Counted from the stretch's first letter, positions 44,701-53,413 are shown. The stretch: 64,000 nucleotides of DNA from Sarcocystis neurona (GCA_000727475.1 KL647288.1:3963604-4027603), one strand, 5' to 3'. Translations and numbers: made by a program. Notes: a model not told the origin generated them from the letters alone.

Positions 44701-47315
44701 GCATTTTCCCCTTCTCACTTTCGCTGCTGTTTCTTCGTTGGCTGCTGCTGCTGCTGCGCGATGCAGTGCCGCTGTTTGTTCGCCACGCACTACCACCTGC
44801 TCTGCTGGGAGTTGGAGCAGCATCCCCACATGAGGAACATGCACATGCGCGCAGCAGTAGACGCAGGAGAGAGAAACGTCTCTTTCCTCTATAAACTGGC
44901 GCCGGGTATCTGTCCCAAGTCCCACGGCATCCACGTGGCGCGTCTCGCCGGCATCCCGCCCCACGTTCTACTGTACGTACACCCCAACTGTGCAATCACG
45001 CATGCGCGCGCTGCTGCTGCGGTGCCGAGTCACCCAAAGAAAGAGATGAGCAACAATTGTATATATTTCTTCCCTTATATCTGAAAAGATATGTGCTGCA
45101 CCTATGTCTGTGTGTACCTATGTTATGTATGTATATATGTATGTACGTAAGTTTAAATGTACGTGTGTGTATGTAGGTGTATGTACACTTAAGGAGAGAG
45201 CAAAAGGGAGAGACAGAGAGAGGAAAAAGCGGCGAGAAGGTTGTCGAATAGCTACTAGTACGCTGACGAACCAGCACCGGCAACCTGTTCGCAAGGGGGC
45301 AGCACGTACATATATATATATACCCTTGAAGAGCCCGTATCGATATTACATGTTCACGTAGCTGCGTCTTCATCAACAGCGAGACACCTGCAACTACCTC
45401 CACCAATTGAGAGACGCAGCGTTTTAGGACTACGTGTATCAAGAGGCACACACACCTGTCTTTCATTGTGCCGACGGGTGCGCAGAAAGTCAAGCCTCCT
45501 GCGCCTATTCACAAGTAAATTCACGGACCTACGCGTCCCTCTCTTACTCTCCCCCTATATACACATGTATATCCGTGGGACTCTCCTCCCGCGCAGGCGT
45601 ACACGTATGTAGACGCGTCCCGCGTGAAGGTGGTGAGGTAGGAGAAGCAAGAGAGGACTGCGACGGGAGAGTTCCGCAGAAGTATGTGTGCGCATGCGGT
45701 AAAGGTGGGCAAGCCTCCACCCAAAATGCCACGTGTATGTACGCGGCTACATCTATACATATACATATATATATGTATATAGGTCTAGTCGATTTTACGC
45801 ATATGGAGCCGGGGATTTGTATAGGGGCGAGCCTGCGGCTCGCAATGTATATGGACGTGTATACACAAATCTGTCTCTTTCTGTGTCCACATGTGTTATA
45901 TATATATGTGTGTGTAAAAGTAGATGGCATGCGTAAGAGTGGATGCGGCGTCTTCTGTGCTGCACTGCACTTGTTTGCTGGCTGCGGAAGCGTAGCGCGT
46001 CGCTTCGTATGAAGCGATGGAGAAGACAAGCCACAGAGAACTCTGCAGATGTACGTTTTGCTGAACATGTCTGTGGGACCCGTCGGCAGTTTGACGGACG
46101 CTGTATTTGTTCTGACTGCCTCTCTCTCTGTATGCAGACACGTATGTATACGTGCAACATGTGTAGAAGAGAAAGCATACATACATACAAGTACATATAT
46201 ATATATATATATATATGTATCTGCACACAGGTATTTGTATTACACATGTAAGAGTGTGTATATATCTCTGCAGTGTGACCTGGACGACGCCATATGCCCC
46301 TCTCTCTCTGTCTCCCTGTTTGTAGACATATAATATCTACACGCATTTACATATACATAAGAGACAAATATATACAGAAGCACACATGTGTATATGGACA
46401 TAAAAGGATCTGCCTTATATATGCGGGATGGACGCAGGAAGACACGCGTGCGTGGAGGCCCGTGCGCTGCATGCGCGACCGAGGGCCGTGCAGCAGCCTA
46501 GGCGCAGACTGCTTCTAGTTGGTCCGCCCTATGCAGAGACACGTATACCTGCAGTTGCAGCTATAGTTTACGTGCCTGTAGGAAGGTAAACAGATGAGAA
46601 CATCTACTCACAGAGAGGAACAGGCCCGTGTCATGAGGAACTCACTGTGGGCGACAGGAGGGAGGCGCACGCGAGTGTGGAAGCGTGTGGCTGTTTTTGC
46701 TGCTGCAGCTGTGCTGAAGAGAAGGCGGCGCGGCTGCAGCAGCAGGTGGTTCGACAGCAGCGGCGCTGGCGCCTGCTTTCCTTGGTGGAGCGATTGGCTG
46801 CTGCTGCTGCTGCAGCCTCTCCTCTGCAGACGGGCGCTGCAGAAAGCAGCAGCGTCAGCGGCAAGAGGCGTCTACAAGATCTGTTTAACAGCCAGCGCAA
46901 GGCGGTGCTGCATTTGCTTGCTGAGGACGAGGCAGAGGGTGAAGCGGAGCCGCAGTGCCTGCAGCAGCCATGTCATAGTGCGGAAGAGGAAGAAGAAGAA
47001 ATGCAAGAGGCAGCTGGAGGAGAGAAGAGTACGACGCAGCAGCTGCAGCAGCCGCATTCTTGCGCGGAATCGACGGCGAGCCCGCGTCAGGAACAGGCGC
47101 CGCGGGAAGGGAGGCCGCGGCAGCAGCAGCTGCAGACCGACACAGCAGCAGAGGCCGCCGCAAGTGACAGCGCAGGAGAAGGAAACGAAGCAGAAAAGCA
47201 GTGCAAGGCAGAGCAGCAGACGCAGCGAGAAGACACGCAGAAAGACTTCCACGCAGCTGCCGACGACGAGTCCACCCAGGAGGAACTCCCCGCAGCTCCG
47301 GCGGACGCAGACTAG
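23499..47315 (+). CDS. MSH6: DNA mismatch repair protein MSH6 (MutS homologue)
   Basis: A 13-exon gene: 23499-23723 (tentative), 24667-25109, 26334-30200, 31292-31422, 32435-32524, 35709-35752, 36409-36567, 38396-38477, 39507-39721, 41612-41736, 43771-43881, 44767-44972, 46709-47315; about 2100 residues. Phase agrees at every junction. MSH6 pairs with MSH2 as MutS-alpha to recognise mismatches and 1-2 base loops in nuclear DNA. Domain order is N-terminal disordered tail, MutS I with GKFYE (mismatch-wedging Phe-x-Glu), connector, lever/clamp, then ATPase with [12 protein letters not shown] (Walker A), STFLVEVRD (signature), [14 protein letters not shown] (Walker B), FATHYH and a C-terminal helix-turn-helix. 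GKFYE and TLWLP followed by LTPGMRQYW fit MSH6 rather than MSH2 or MSH3. Animal and yeast MSH6 are nearer 1250-1360 residues; the excess is low-complexity Gln/Ala/Ser/Glu. A frame discontinuity lies in exon 3. Confidence 0.92.
24667..25109 (+). CDS. MSH6: MSH6 exon 2, disordered N-terminal tail
   Basis: Follows a pyrimidine-rich acceptor (TTCCTTCTTCGCTCGCCAG) and ends GAAGG/GTAAGG. It encodes an Ala/Gln-rich acidic-basic tail with a likely nuclear-localisation patch ([12 protein letters not shown]) and a poly-Gln stretch. It leaves two bases that are completed by the exon starting at 26334 (after TGTATGCAG), giving EEEG then [17 protein letters not shown]. Assignment to MSH6 rests on that phase match and on position. 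Confidence 0.6.
25110..26333. other. MSH6 intron 2
   Basis: CTG triplets in the sense strand (25.58-25.84 kb) and a TACGTA patch (25.89-25.97 kb). No further exon seen. Its 3' end has a pyrimidine tract before TGTATGCAG. Confidence 0.55.
26334..30200 (+). CDS. MSH6: MSH6 exon 3: MutS I, connector and lever domains
   Basis: The first 1.2 kb codes a Lys/Ser/Glu-rich disordered region. From about 27410 comes conserved MSH6: [48 protein letters not shown] (Phe and Glu at 27694-27702) and LDLNWMGG. A low-complexity insert follows, then [10 protein letters not shown] and [17 protein letters not shown] in a frame that needs one extra base or two fewer. The connector ([16 protein letters not shown], 28.66 kb) and lever ([20 protein letters not shown], 29.4 kb) follow. 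The exon probably ends at 30200 (or 30194) next to GC rather than GT: SKIPAK then joins [12 protein letters not shown] of the next exon, as in other MSH6 proteins. Confidence 0.85.
27755..27960 (+). other. Low-complexity insert with reading-frame discontinuity in MSH6
   Basis: Between LNWMGG (frame 1) and [10 protein letters not shown] (frame 3) lies about 200 bp of Gly/Ala/Glu/Gln triplets, including a run of nine G at 27829-27837. Conserved sequence on both sides is intact but in different frames. A one-base loss in a homopolymer (real or assembly error) or a small intron would explain it. The frame-1 reading stays plausible ([20 protein letters not shown]) until about 27920, so the switch is probably near 27920-27945. 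Confidence 0.7.
30215..31290 (+). repeat. CTG triplet tract, MSH6 intron 3
   Basis: Nearly continuous CTG/GCT/TGC on the sense strand starting just after the CAG-rich end of exon 3. It opens Leu/Cys-rich frames on both strands that have no coding meaning. Confidence 0.7.
31292..31422 (+). CDS. MSH6: MSH6 exon 4, lever/clamp coiled coil
   Basis: After GAACGCAG it encodes [20 protein letters not shown], then [20 protein letters not shown], then SKF, and ends TTCAA/GTAAAT. This matches the MSH6 clamp segment after the (V/I)P(K)xG(F)xxxYD region. It leaves two bases that pair with the single base at 32435 to give Lys before [10 protein letters not shown]. Confidence 0.85.
31430..31850 (+). repeat. 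Degenerate ~43-bp tandem repeat in MSH6 intron 4
   Basis: About nine diverged units, each with a GAAA(A/G)TC-type start, a purine-rich middle and a pyrimidine-rich end of the CTTCTTTC type, spaced roughly 40-46 bp apart. The region is distinct from the CTG tracts on either side. Confidence 0.5.
31905..32432 (+). repeat. CTG triplet tract upstream of MSH6 exon 5
   Basis: Sense-strand CTG/GCT triplets ending at the exon 5 acceptor; complementary to the CAG tract that begins right after exon 5. Confidence 0.7.
32435..38477 (+). CDS. MSH6: MSH6 exons 5-8, lever arm up to the ATPase boundary
   Basis: Exon 5 32435-32524 ([18 protein letters not shown], ending KGYI). Exon 6 35709-35752, only 44 nt ([14 protein letters not shown]). 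Exon 7 36409-36567 ([18 protein letters not shown], then [18 protein letters not shown]), ending at GTAAGC. Exon 8 38396-38477 ([20 protein letters not shown], then LRNC). These follow the eukaryotic MSH6 order KGY(K)R..., LFYxFD..., VLDVLxxLA..., MCRPxI..., LxxxRHP block by block. All phases agree (2/1, 1/2, 1/2, 2/1). Confidence 0.88.
32535..33625 (+). repeat. CAG triplet tract downstream of MSH6 exon 5
   Basis: About 1.1 kb of CAG/AGC/GCA on the sense strand within intron 5, an exception to the usual CTG orientation of introns in this window. It opens plus-strand Gln/Ala frames without conserved content. Confidence 0.65.
33665..35600. repeat. TATACGTA/TGTACA microsatellite, MSH6 intron 5
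   Basis: Dense TATA, TACGTA and TGTATG words, strongest at 34480-35290. A segment with CTTCGTCATA plus GACAGAGAAACGT occurs twice near 34095 and 34145. Nothing coding was seen apart from CTG triplets that start at 35.68 kb, just before exon 6. Confidence 0.6.
35755..36400 (+). repeat. CTG triplet tract, MSH6 intron 6
   Basis: Sense-strand CTG triplets between the 44-nt exon 6 and exon 7, giving a spurious 301-codon Cys/Leu-rich plus-strand frame. It contains two copies of an 18-bp CTGCTGCTGCGCCGTT unit near 35870. Confidence 0.65.
36900..37770. repeat. Microsatellite in MSH6 intron 7
   Basis: TATACGTA, TGTATATA and TACACACG words, with a TATATATA run at 37614-37632. No coding signal. Confidence 0.6.
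37768..37935 (+). repeat. Homopurine tract
   Basis: About 165 bases almost entirely A and G on the plus strand (GGGAGAGG, AAGGAGACAGG and similar), with a few C and T. It lies inside MSH6 intron 7. Confidence 0.7.
38700..39500 (+). repeat. CTG tract with 22-bp tandem repeat before MSH6 exon 9
   Basis: Sense-strand CTG triplets fill intron 8. Four 22-bp units containing CTGCTGTGGGGTGCTG lie at 39394-39415, 39416-39437, 39438-39459 and 39460-39481, ending 25 bases before the exon 9 acceptor. Confidence 0.75.
39507..39721 (+). CDS. MSH6: MSH6 exon 9, Walker A
   Basis: After GACGTGCAG it encodes [20 protein letters not shown], a Ser/Gln insert, [20 protein letters not shown] and [10 protein letters not shown], ending at [15 protein letters not shown] is the ATP-binding P-loop of MutS proteins (about 39637-39663). 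The Gln-rich insert between the start of the ATPase and the P-loop strand is unusual but in frame. Confidence 0.93.
39722..41611. other. MSH6 intron 9
   Basis: Contains TATATA runs (39950-39972, 40490-40513), short microsatellite, a 14-base C run at 41336-41349 and CTG triplets from 41.36 kb to the acceptor. A weak exon-like island at 40.07-40.28 kb on the plus strand ([20 protein letters not shown]) has no matching splice phase, and I do not include it in the gene. Confidence 0.45.
41612..41736 (+). CDS. MSH6: MSH6 exon 10, Q-loop/signature region
   Basis: After CTGCCGCTGCAG it encodes [20 protein letters not shown], then [20 protein letters not shown], and ends CAT/GTACGT. It contains the DxIFTRxGAxD and STFxxE signature motifs that contact ATP across the MSH2-MSH6 dimer. 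It begins with two bases that complete the G left at 39721. Confidence 0.93.
41880..42945. repeat. TA/TG microsatellite block, MSH6 intron 10
   Basis: Almost continuous TATATA, TGTGTATATAT and CTATCTATC words over about 1 kb, the densest simple repeat of the window. Interrupted by ordinary sequence at 42460-42620. Confidence 0.75.
43377..43745 (+). repeat. CAG triplet tract upstream of MSH6 exon 11
   Basis: Sense-strand CAG/GCAGCGG triplets in intron 10, followed 26 bases later by exon 11. Confidence 0.65.
43771..43881 (+). CDS. MSH6: MSH6 exon 11, Walker B
   Basis: Exactly 37 codons, phase 0 on both sides: [20 protein letters not shown], then [17 protein letters not shown], before GTACGT. 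It contains the catalytic Walker B Asp-Glu and the D-loop. The exon is flanked by CAG triplets upstream (43.38-43.74 kb) and CTG triplets downstream (43.9-44.76 kb). Skipping it would keep the frame but abolish ATPase function. Confidence 0.93.
43890..44760 (+). repeat. CTG triplet tract downstream of MSH6 exon 11
   Basis: About 870 bases of GCTGTT/GCTACT/CTG triplets filling intron 11. Two copies of a 24-bp unit with GCTTGTGTTGCGG lie near 44195-44245. Complementary in sense to the CAG tract at 43.38-43.74 kb. Confidence 0.7.
44767..44972 (+). CDS. MSH6: MSH6 exon 12, H-loop and helix-turn-helix
   Basis: After GCGCGATGCAG it encodes [18 protein letters not shown], then [20 protein letters not shown], then [15 protein letters not shown], and ends at GTACGT. 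THYH is the switch histidine motif. CPKSHGxxxARLAGxP is the universal MutS C-terminal helix-turn-helix that holds the dimer together. Confidence 0.92.
44973..46708. other. MSH6 intron 12
   Basis: TATGTA-type microsatellite with TATATATA runs at 45310-45322, 45765-45782 and 46195-46217, plus a purine-rich patch at 45190-45245. No exon seen. Confidence 0.55.
46709..47315 (+). CDS. MSH6: MSH6 exon 13, C-terminal helix and acidic tail
   Basis: After TTTTTGCTGCTGCAG the frame continues as [19 protein letters not shown], equivalent to the final MSH6 helix. It then becomes a Gln/Glu/Ala-rich acidic tail of about 170 residues ending with TAG at 47313-47315. Most MSH6 proteins stop soon after the helix, so the tail is an addition. 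Confidence 0.75.
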
Positions 47316-47573
47316 AGCCTGCAGCTAATTTGACGCATGCGCACACTCTTGTGAATGGGCGTGTACACGTGTATAGAACGAGGTGCGGCATGAACCCTAG
47401 TGGGAACAAAGGCGCTGGTAAAGGTTCTCAGAGGAAGCATAGACAGAGGAGGAGCGAAGTTCTGTGACATCGGCAGCAGCGAAGGCGCACCTACAGCAGC
47501 ACCATATACGACGTGGCGGAACGAAGCGACTGCGCAGCTGCAGCCATAGCCGCCGTCCCGGCAAAAAATTTAG

Positions 47574-47789
47574 ATGTCCGACTTCCTTACTCTGTTCATG
47601 TACCACGTGTTGCTGTGCTGCAGACACACGGTTGTCGCTGGCTGCTGGAGGTGGTGCTTCATCTTTGCTGCATGTGCTGCCGTTGTTGCTTATTCCGCCT
47701 CGTTCGCGCTGCGCGCTCAGCAACTCTGCAGTGCCCCGCGGGAACTGCTGCGCCTTGGCAAGGCGGCCGCCAGACAGACACTGCGCTGA
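47574..47789 (+). CDS. Candidate small membrane protein (71 codons)
   Basis: ATG directly follows an in-frame TAG and opens MSDFLTLFMYHVLLCC, then a hydrophobic segment WCFIFAACAAVVAYSASFAL compatible with one membrane helix, then a basic Gln/Leu/Arg end and TGA. It starts about 260 bases after the MSH6 stop. It may be complete or may splice onward (possible donor TGCA/GTGCCC) to the exons at 47.9-48.85 kb. The antisense frame (135 codons) is also plausible, so support is limited. Confidence 0.3.
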   Translation: MSDFLTLFMYHVLLCCRHTVVAGCWRWCFIFAACAAVVAYSASFALRAQQLCSAPRELLRLGKAAARQTLR

Positions 47790-47906
47790 GCTCTTCTGTA
47801 GCAACAGAATCTGAGGCGCTCTAGAACCTCCTCACGCTTTGCTGATGCGCTGACGTTTATATATATATATACATATATATATATGTGTACACACACTTTT
47901 CGGCAG

Positions 47907-48848
47907 ATACGGGTGCTCTTGTGGAGCACGACAAACATGAACTGGAGGAGTTTGGCTTTTTCTTCTCCGAAGGTGGAAACGTATGGGCACGTGTGTCCAC
48001 ATTAATGAACAGTGCGCTTTCCCGGGAAGCGTACCGACACAGACATACGTGCATGCGATGCCGGACCGTAGTCGTCTGCAGGCAATATTTATATAAGGCC
48101 GAAAGTGTCCACGTGCCTCAGATATATTTGTTCGTGGTAGCTGAACCTGGACGCATAAGTATATGTACACGTGAATGTTTTCTTGTTGAAAAAAGCAAAT
48201 CCGGAAGCGCTGTTACGTCTGGATCCCTGGTGCAAGATCAAAAGAAGGTGCGGACAAGTGACTCGGCTCCTCGGAGTGCCTGATCTTACGCAGGCGGCGT
48301 TCACTCTCAGACGTCCACTCTGCTTCATAGAAACAGTCATATATATATATATATCTCGACACGGAAAAAAGTGTTTTACACACATATGTATATATATGTA
48401 TATGTATATATGCGTATATCCTGGATGACAATATTTGTGTGTGTCCATCTGCGTGTGTGTATATATGTACACACGGAGAAAGAAGCATCCTACGGGAAGC
48501 AGTTAGTCGTATACATGTATATATTTAGAGAGATCCACAGCGACACGTAAACGACTTCACATACATATATGTGTATATGTGTGCTGCAAGACAATATCTG
48601 TGTGTGCGTAGACATACACATATATATATATATATACGCACAGGAACAAAGAAGCACTCTAGAGGAAGCATACGGAAATTTGTAAAAGAGGGCTTGAGTT
48701 GAGCACCTTTTTTCCACTAAAGAAAGTGGAATGTGCAGACGCTCGACTCGTGCTGCCACCGCGAAATCGCTGCCCTAGGTTCCTTCGCGAGGTGGCGAGA
48801 CGCGCCGGGGGGAACAGTTTTGGTGCCTCCCCACCGGCACGGGCGTGA
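47907..48848 (+). CDS. Hypothetical protein, three phase-matched plus-strand exons
   Basis: Exon A 47907-47972 (after TTTTCGGCAG; TGALVEHDKHELEEFGFFFS), exon B 48196-48335 (after [26 protein letters not shown], then LLGVPDLTQAAFTLRRPLCF) and exon C 48723-48848 (after TTTTTTCCACTAAAG; VECADARLVLPPRNRCPRFL, then REVARRAGGNSFGASPPARA, stop TGA). Phases 1/2 and 0/0 agree. Codon use is ordinary and free of triplet runs, unlike the surrounding DNA. Not a family I recognise. The first exon is unknown; the small membrane ORF at 47574 is one candidate, which would make a small protein with an N-terminal membrane helix. Confidence 0.4.
48340..48720. repeat. Microsatellite with duplicated ~165-bp segment
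   Basis: TATATA runs alternate with two related segments: GACAATATTTGTGTGTGT through AAAGAAGCATCCTACGGGAAGC (about 48428-48500) and GACAATATCTGTGTGTGC through AAAGAAGCACTCTAGAGGAAGC (about 48590-48668). Lies in the intron between exons B and C of the candidate gene. Confidence 0.6.
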
Positions 48849-49023
48849 CAGCCGTCACACGTTTGTGTGAACGACGCAGCGTAAACGCAGATGCGCAACA
48901 GCGCCGGCTATGCACGTGTGCGCCTACGTCTATATACCTTTACACCTACTCGCAGCATCTGACAGGTACACCAGTATATGCCCTATGTTCGCAAAACACG
49001 TATTCTGCATATTACCTCAATAC

Positions 49024-49143
49024 GTAGATCCCTGACAGGTATATCTGCGTCCTATCTATATGCATAGATCCCTGACAGGTATCCCTGCGCACTATCTATG
49101 TGCGTAGACCACTGACACGTATATCCGCGTACTAACTACATGC
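49024..49143. repeat. Three 40-bp tandem repeats
   Basis: Units at 49024-49063, 49064-49103 and 49104-49143, each with TAGA(C/T)C, CTGACA(G/C)GTAT and a CTA(T/A)CTA end followed by a TGC. Copies differ at several positions each. Confidence 0.85.
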
Positions 49144-51430
49144 GTAGGTCGGTCTGGATGTCGCGGTGTATATGCTGTGCCACTTGGAGAATTATACGGG
49201 AATTGTAGGGGGAGGGACACATGCTGTGACGGAATGCACGGCATAGAATGTGGAGCCGCCATGTAATAGAAGCAGGCAGGAAGAATAATACACCGGAGCG
49301 CTGTGTACGCATATGTGTGTATACGTGGGGGTGCATACCAACTATGCAAGCATGTACATCTTACTTGCCTAGAGAGCATTACAACGGAATTTGTCAGCGC
49401 TGTGTGCCGCAGACGTTAGAGATCGACGTGCAAAGGCGGCGTGAAGTGTATATATGGACGAGGCATGGAGAACGTGAGGTATTGTCGTGACGGGGAAACA
49501 AGTATTTCTGTACGCGTTTTTTGCAAAGAGATTTATGTGTAGATGCGTTGCGGACGGGCTATGGCAACGTGCCGCTGGACAATCTTATACCTGAGACTTG
49601 TTGAATTATATAGTGGATATGAATTTGCAGACGAGTAAGAAGCACATATGTGTGTACACATCTCCGTATGTTGCATGACGCATGCGGGCCTGGTGACTAA
49701 GGAGATGGGAGACGAGGTGTGCACGTATGTGTAATCGATGTGTTTTAGAGCGTATTATAGACTAGTTGTGTACATACGTGTAATGTCTATGCAAGCGTCG
49801 GTAGCGATACCTATGTGCACCATAAAAAATACTGACAAGCATTAAACAGAAACTTGTATATATATATATATATATACGTGACATTCGTTGACACGGGGAG
49901 AAGCAAATGCGGGAGTCGTGACCGGTGTACTAGGCGACTAGTATACACACGTGAACACAATTATCTGTACCAAATAGTAGATGTGGACAGCTTGAGCGAT
50001 GTGTGGGAGCAGTAGTGGTTTTATTCCTGTCTGTATGTGTACACGTGTACTAGCACGCAGAGTTAATGTAAGACCAACCTGCGTGATGCATATGCAAGCA
50101 GTCTGAGAATGTATAGATCTACATACCTACGTATATATATATATGTACCCCCTTATGTATATAGAATTAGAGGTCTACTACGCAGGACGCTTATAAATGG
50201 CACACACAGACCCTACGTGTAATACACAGTAATAATGGCAGTGGTTACTATCAAAATAGAGTATAGCGGACTTTTGTCCAGTGGTGATGCTTAACAGAAA
50301 ACGCGGCTACCCAGCAGTCAGGATCTAGCCAATACATCTACTACGTGTGCACGCACAAGCCAGCTAGCCTCCTTCAGCTGGCCACGCACACGTGAGGCCT
50401 GGCGCGAGAGCGAGCTGCTACGTCTGCGGAAGCTGGCTACCCATCTTCAGGTAGCAAACGCCACAGAAACTTAGGAATACAAAAAGACTTGGCTGCCTGC
50501 CACTAAGACAGCTTCTCCGGGGTGCATGAAGAATTGCTGAAGAGGAAGCCAGGTAGTCGGTGCATGACCGAAGGTGTTCGGGCAATGACAACCAGCTACT
50601 CGCAGTTAACGTGGGCACCAGGACGCACCAACGAAAAACGTGCTATCTCCTCTGGACTAGCAAGGACCCCAGGAGGCACACTGGTAGATGCGCCAGCCAG
50701 CCTCTACGACGCAGCCCGCACACCAAGTGAGCAGCTGTGGGAACGCTAAATACCCAGTCACAGATAGTGAACAGAACAGGGGAACAGCGTGAAGCAGGCA
50801 TGAATCCGCTGCTGTTTTCAGTGAACAGCGTACGGCAAGAGCAGCATGACCTGGTGTACACGGCGACGGCTACCAGTGTTCACATACTGTTCAAAGGCCG
50901 TTCAGCTGCATGCATTTCGATAGGAGCGCCTGGGTTGCACGTGCGGCGCTGTGAACGTGCCGCTTCCACAACAGACAGAGCTGCGCAAGCTCTGGTGCGT
51001 GTGTGGCTGTTTTGCTCCATGTGTGCATATACACATCCATGCGTGAATCTCTCTCTGTCTGTCCCTCCCTCTTTCTGTCTCTCTCTGTGTCTGTCTTCTT
51101 CTCTCTCTCTATAGTTATGTGAGTATAAATCTTTACTCACCAGCACACGTACACACGTATAGACAGATAAATATGTAGCACACAGGCAATGCAAGTACGT
51201 GTGCGTACGTACTTACGTAGACACCTGCAGTTGCTAGGCGTGGCGGTGAGCAAATCTTCATAAGCCACGTCTCTCGCAAGACGGACTGCGGCAGGGAGCA
51301 GAAGGACTACCCTTTTAATGACAACTTCACCGCTACGTCAGCTGCCGCTGAGTTCTTTGTCCGATTGTAGGCCCGCAGAAATTTGGAAACGTGTTTTTCA
51401 CGAGTTGTTGAACACACATATTTTTTACAG
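49144..51430. other. Intergenic, no gene supported
   Basis: Mixed sequence with sparse microsatellite (TATATA run at 49856-49875 and 50136-50145) and a pyrimidine tract at 51040-51115. Short ORFs at 50418-51114 lack motifs or splice support. Confidence 0.45.
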
Positions 51431-51438
51431 AAAACGTC

Positions 51439-51675
51439 ATGCCTCTAAAGTCAGGGGACGTCGGAGACTGCCCCAGAGATGCCTGTTCTTCAGTAGTGGA
51501 CTATTTGCCACTGCGTGCAGTCTCCCGAGTTGCAGCCGGTGTGTGCAAAAAATCTCGCGTAATGCGCGCCTCCGCACGAAATGCTGTGTCGCATATCATA
51601 TGTCTTTTGCTCAATATCCATCCGCACTTTGCAAGGAAGAAATATCCTTGTCGTAAGAGTATACCAAGTCAATAA
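51439..51675 (+). CDS. Short ORF with weak F-box-like pattern
   Basis: ATG-initiated 78-codon frame. The segment ACSSVVDYLPLRAVSRVAAG followed by VCKKSRVM has the Leu-Pro...Ala...Val-Cys spacing of F-box helices, which bind SKP1. It is too diverged to be sure, lacks any following substrate-binding domain, and the sequence around it is not otherwise coding. It could be a remnant or chance. Confidence 0.2.
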   Translation: MPLKSGDVGDCPRDACSSVVDYLPLRAVSRVAAGVCKKSRVMRASARNAVSHIICLLLNIHPHFARKKYPCRKSIPSQ

Positions 51676-51889
51676 CACGAGACCTCGTATGTAACATGTG
51701 CCGGGTCGGTGGTGGTGACGCGCGTGTACGTTCCGCGTGGCTGCGATTCACCAGCCACCTGCCCGTATACGCGCGAACACCCCGTTGCGCCGCAGTTCTC
51801 CTAATAACTTGTCGAGCGCCGTACGATCTGTACAGCTGTATCCTTCTACGTAGGTGTTTCTACATAAACGTACATGTATACATATAGAC

Positions 51890-52500
51890 ACAAACATAGG
51901 TGCACGTAGCTCCTGTACATGTGACTGAATATTTTCATACAAAGTCACGTACGCTCAAGAGTCGGCCCACATATTCTCGGCCCACATATTTTCTCCTACA
52001 CATCCTTTTCTTTTCAAGCCGCCAGACGCACAAAGACACGTCTGCGTTTATACAGACACATACACGTACCTGTCAAAAAGGGTGTGCGTCGATATATGTA
52101 CGTGGATGTCTGCCTGTGTGTGTTTATATGTGTCTCTCTCTTTATCTATACATATACGTATAGGCATATACGCACATACGAATATATGTACACATTCATA
52201 TATATACATATATATATATATACGTATACGTATACCTATACGAACACTCACAAACCAACACATATGCGCTTGCACACGTCTGCGGACGCCTACATCTATA
52301 TATATCTATAGACATAGACAGATATGCAGATACAGATATACATGTATGTACATTTACTTAGAGGCCCTGTCACACACACAAAGACACATACAGAAAGAGA
52401 CAAACACTAGTGCATGCATGCTCGCATGCAGCCAGTCATACAAGCACGTGCAGTATACATATATATATGTATATGTATATATATATATACGTTCGCGCAG
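51890..52500. repeat. Microsatellite (TATACGTA/CACACA)
   Basis: TATATA and TACGTATACG runs, strongest at 52180-52225 and 52455-52492. No coding signal. Confidence 0.6.
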
Positions 52501-53117
52501 TGGTTCCGCAAAGGGGCTCGTTTGTGGACATAGCAGGCATCACCTCTCCTCCACATAAATCAAAGAACAGGCGAAGAGACGCACTTCGCAGGAGCGAAAG
52601 AAGAGAATGTCATTGCCCGCACGAGAGACGCGTCACTAGACTGGCCGCTGACGCGTCCGAGAAACAGAGAGAGGAAACCGAAACAGGAAAATATATATAT
52701 ATTAACAACAGGGAGCAACACACAACTTCTGGCGCATGCCCACGCTTTAGCTGTTCACGCTGCAAAGTCGCTGCTGCAGCTGCGTCCCCTGCAAAAGCAC
52801 GCCCGCACTCCTCCCACATGAGACCGCCGCAGAAATCTCGTCTCAGCTGCAAGGAGCAGCAGCAGAAAATTATCAGCGCGGAAGAGGAGCGGCAGGCGCC
52901 CCCGCAGCATGGGAGCGCGAGGATATTATATGTCGAGAGGCAGAAGGAGAATATCCTACACATACATACACTAACATACACATATACGCACGTAAATATG
53001 TCGCTTTCGCCCTCGTGTGAATCGCTGTACGTCAGCGGGGGGCGCCTCCGCCCCAGCAGCTCCTCCGTCATCTCCCTGCATCTGCCGCAGAAACGCCTCA
53101 TGTACCGCTTCCTTTGA
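52501..53117 (+). CDS. Hypothetical basic protein fragment, possible exon
   Basis: After a GTTCGCGCAG acceptor the plus-strand frame runs open to TGA at 53115-53117. It contains VVPQRGSFVDIAGITSPPHK, a long Arg/Lys/Glu-rich segment, KEQQQKIISAEEERQAPPQ and MSLSPSCESLYVSGGRL. Composition is protein-like and CAG is in the sense orientation, as in exons here. Upstream exons were not found. A minus-strand frame over 52.98-53.12 kb (EAVHEAFLRQMQGDD) competes. Function unknown. Confidence 0.25.
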
Positions 53118-53413
53118 CGCTCATCCGGCAAAGGCCACCACCGCAATATTTCCACATGTATGCATATATATATATACCGGACGACCACATCAACAAAGCC
53201 ATGCACATACACATACATATATACGTATGTTTACTTGTGTACAGCCAACGTTATAAATATTTGTGCATGCACACACGAAGATGTGTATACATGTAGTCCT
53301 CTTTTGGAGAGGTCCACAGAGAAACACACACCAAGGTCTTCTTCTTTGCGTCATGTCTGTTTGCAGCAGCAGCCGCAGCAGCGGTGTGGCGGCAACTGCA
53401 GCAGCAGTGTATG

